The notes beneath the pieces are model-generated. The model searched no databases, had not been told where the DNA came from, and saw only the letters and a list, made by a program, of their open reading frames with translations. Below are positions 61,289 through 64,000 of a stretch of DNA of 64,000 nucleotides, one piece after another; the stretch's first letter is position 1, and the number at the start of each line of letters is the position of its first letter. The position numbers and the translations under genes are program-made. This DNA comes from Dioscorea cayenensis subsp. rotundata (lineage: Eukaryota; Streptophyta; Magnoliopsida; Dioscoreales; Dioscoreaceae). The DNA lies in contig NC_052471.1 of assembly GCF_009730915.1 (NCBI RefSeq), positions 28,244,185 through 28,308,184 on the forward strand, in the 5' to 3' direction.

Positions 61289-62026
61289 AGAGAAACATTG
61301 GTGTTTCTTTGGTGCAAACTAAAACCTATGAAATTTTTTGCAGGCCATGTAAACAAATTGTTGTACTGTATATTTTGACAAGAGGGAAGGACCGGAAGGT
61401 CATTCTGATTTGTTACCAAGGGCTAAACTCAATAAAGTTTAGTTTTTTTTATCCTAATGATTTTCATGCGTGTCCAAAACATGGCAAAATAGTAAAAAGA
61501 ACGGATTATGAATTTTTAAGAATAATGGCCATGATAAATATTGCCTTGTTTTTTGTTAATTGTAGCGGGGTGTTTTTTAAATATTGCTTATATATATATT
61601 TTTTTAATTACTTAAATAAGTAAATTTTAAAAAAAATTACATAGGTAAAACCGTAAAATACTTACCGTCTTGCCTAAAGATAGCAGTTACCGTTTTCTAA
61701 AAAATTAAATAAATAAAACTTGCATTGGCTTCTCCTCCAACCTAACCACCATGCATGCATGCCTCTTCCAATGGATGTCATGGCCCTTTGTTGGTGAGAG
61801 AGATGTCAACACCATCTCTCTCACCACTATCACTGCATTCACCCAAGTTCCATCCACAGTGCGCCACAAATCCAGCCACCGCCAGGTGCGCCAGCACGCT
61901 GAGCTGAGGAACTCTGATGCATATGCCAATGATGGATCAGGAGCAGTGTGGAGTAAAGGACTGTTGGGGTCAAGCAAATGTAAGGACTTCATAATGAATT
62001 AGTTATTAGGGGAAAGTTAAAAAAAA
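61289..62026. other. TatB 3' UTR and flank
   Basis: The first 150 bases are UTR-like (AATAAAG at about 61429). A GC-richer stretch at 61730-62000 is open on both strands but has no recognised motif. Confidence 0.4.
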
Positions 62027-63007
62027 TCCATGTGGTTTCAAGTCTTTGTAAATCACGACCTGTGTGATTTTTTTTTTTACATTTAAGTATCATGTGCTTT
62101 TTAGGTTTTGGCAAATCAAGGAAAAACCGTTAACTCCGTCAATATCTGCTTACGTAGCAGGGTAAAACCGACATTTTATATAAAAAAATATTTTTTTATC
62201 TAAGTTAGCGATTAAATTAGTTCAATCTTCTCATTAAGTTAGTTTAATTAGCTTGACTTGAGATTCACCCTGAGCTTCAACAAAGTAATAAAAGAGACTT
62301 CTCCCTGCATCTAAATCCACATCAATATACCCAGCATAATACTGTTTGAAGGAAGCATTTGGCTGGCCAGGAGGCTTCTTTACTAGATCCTCATCTGATG
62401 GATAGCCTTTCACTAGTATTCCACCATTGATGAACACCAGCACCATCACCATCAACATTAATGGCAGCAAGAACTTTATGCTACTTGCCATCTCTCAAAG
62501 TTCAGTTTGGAGTTGTTGGGACTGTGAGGTTTCTTCTAGTCCGAGTGCATAGACATTTATAGTTTGGAATCTTGGAATTTTTATGGGAAGAGTTTACCTC
62601 GGAGTTCTACAAAATGGTTCAAAGAGATGTTGGATTATATATTATTTATAAAAGGCGGTGGAGCTTGGAAAGGAGAAGAGCCCAGCGTGAGAGAGAGCGA
62701 GGGAGAGGAAGCCCGGTGAGAATGGTGAAGGAGTTAGAGGAGAAGTTGGAGTAGAAAAGAGCATGAGAGGGAGAAAGAAAGGGAAGGAAGCCGGTGAGAA
62801 TGGTGAAGGAGTTGGAGGAGCATTGGAGACAAAGGAGTATATAAAAAAAAAATTAATGTGAAATACCAGTTTTGCCCTGCCACGTAAGCAAATATTGACG
62901 GAGTGGACAGCTTTTCCTTGATTTGCCAAAACCAAAAAAAACACATGGTACTTAAATATAAAAAAAAACACATAGGCCCTGATTTGCAAAAACTTGAAAC
63001 CACATGG
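62027..63007. mobile_element. Pack-MULE-like element carrying a carboxypeptidase gene start
   Basis: Arms 62027-62199 and 62836-63007 are inverted repeats of about 170 bases: CCATGTGGTTTCAAG, TTTTGGCAAATCAAGGAAAA, CTCCGTCAATAT and TGCTTACGT(A/G)GCAGGG match in both. The core holds no transposase but a host-gene fragment with its promoter. A target duplication could not be recognised. The A/T-rich edges may hide it. Confidence 0.75.
62270..62491 (-). CDS. Serine carboxypeptidase-like first exon (captured fragment)
   Basis: The minus strand starts [19 protein letters not shown], a signal peptide, then [32 protein letters not shown] and LFYYFVEAQ. This is the N-terminus of plant serine carboxypeptidase-like (SCPL) proteins: LPGQP...FKQYAGY...LFY.FVEA. 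It ends at an intact donor CAG-GTGAAT at the usual first intron. A TATA-like ACTATAAATG and an AC-rich leader lie upstream on the same strand (62500-62570). None of the Ser-Asp-His catalytic exons are present, so it cannot make an active enzyme. The frame has no stops. Confidence 0.75.
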
Positions 63008-64000
63008 TAATTATGTAATCTTTTAAGTTATTGATTGTGGTTATGAATCATAATTTAATTAGAGGCGTAGGGAATATATAGAGTAGCATGTTCAGGAGGT
63101 GAAGGGTGCAATGCACATCTAGTGTTTGTCATTATGCCTCTGTAGTATGATGCCTCTATAGTATTTGTTGTAAAGACCAATATGAAGGAATGGCAAGAAC
63201 AAAGGAAGGTAGAGAATCCTGTTTTCCTTAATCTCTCTGTTGTCTTCCTCTATCTTCTCTACCATCCACTCTCATCTCTTCTTTCTTTTTCTCTTCTTCT
63301 TCTTCCTTCTTTTCCTTAACCTCTTATGCTCTCAACTACTGAAATTCTTCAGGTTATCTTGCCATCTTTGATAACTACCTGGTAGTCCTGCATACGTGCA
63401 TGCTACAAACTCCCTTCGGCATCACCCCTCATCAGTGGTGGAACCAAGATTAATTAGTAAAGATTTTGAAAAGAACAATATACTATTAGTTGATAGTACA
63501 GTAAAAGAAAATTATCCTCTTGTGATAAAAAATTTGAATTTTTTTTAATAATTTTAAATATTTACTTCATCCATTTTAAAATATAAATCGTTTAAGAATA
63601 ATATTTTTTTTTTAAATTAAGAATAACAAAGTTTTGTAAAATTTAGAATAAAAATAAATCAAATAACTAGACTATCTTTTTTGGAATAATTTTTTTTTTT
63701 AAGAAATATGAATATGGCTCTCTTATTTTATAAAATAGATCAAATAAATGGACTATTTTTTTTTTGGAATAATTTTTTTTTAGAAATATGGATATGACTC
63801 TCTTATTTTATATACCTTAAAAAAATTGAAGAAAAATAAAATTTTTTAAAAAAAATCTTGTTTTACAACTTTTAAATGATAACTATTTTGAAATAATTTT
63901 TTTTAAACTTGTACCTATTTTTTAATAAGAAATATTTATTAATTTATTTTACTTTTGGATAATGGGTGGAAGATAAATCAATAATTGTTATTCATGAGAT
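63008..64000. other. Terminal intergenic sequence
   Basis: No gene is seen. A CT-rich tract lies at 63235-63320. 63540-63960 is AT-rich with an imperfect direct duplication of a block containing GACTATTTTTTTTGGAATAA and GGATATGACTCTCTTATTTT (about 63670 and 63745). Confidence 0.5.

Overview
This is nuclear DNA of a flowering plant. The genes have short exons and AT-rich introns with GT-AG junctions, there are many (AT)n, (TC)n and (ATT)n microsatellites, and roughly half of the window can be assigned to or suspected as transposon debris. The gene content (membrane-tethered NAC factor, MORN-type PIP5K, pectinesterase, chloroplast TatB) is plant-specific. A monocot such as a yam is a guess, not a demonstration. 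A run of exactly 1000 N (26950-27949) is an assembly gap.

Layout. 1-822: tail of a gypsy-type LTR. 1947-4971 (+): five-exon NAC gene with a C-terminal membrane anchor and a one-base frameshift in exon 1. About 5450-7280: degenerate TIR elements. 8042-13153 (-): decayed PIF/Harbinger transposon split by a truncated gypsy retrotransposon (LTR 10922-12712, gag 9830-10540). 13604-13752: relic of an LRR receptor kinase. 15588-16701 (-): unrecognised pseudogene split by a complete TRIM (16066-16526, duplication CAATT). 17248-18082: non-autonomous hAT element (duplication GTTTAAAG). 19757-24745 (-): complete eight-exon PIP5K (826 aa). 25930-26231: Mutator-type MITE. 30160-30410: class III peroxidase relic. 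31544-34376 (+): decayed CACTA/En-Spm element with a dense palindromic 3' end. 35249-37846 (+): five-exon pectinesterase (421 aa) with a run of 13 histidines. 38767-40247: solo LTR (duplication CTATA). 41590-42000: second hAT MITE. About 44527-47732 (+): unrecognised multi-exon gene with no visible start codon. 50963-51034 (+): micro-ORF in a transcript-like unit. 51617-53253: element with 250-bp terminal inverted repeats and non-TIR cargo. About 53270-54173: copia-type LTR. 56910-57797: TIR element with a minisatellite core and a second MITE inserted in its right arm. 59336-61288 (+): six-exon TatB/HCF106 (256 aa). 62027-63007: Pack-MULE-like element carrying the promoter, 5' UTR and first exon of a serine carboxypeptidase-like gene.

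The intact genes are independent housekeeping or regulatory genes and form no evident pathway. The most unusual content is in the mobile DNA: nested insertions that can be put in order of time, two captured or relic gene fragments, and transposon ends made of repeated hairpins. I found no convincing new defence, toxin or biosynthetic system.
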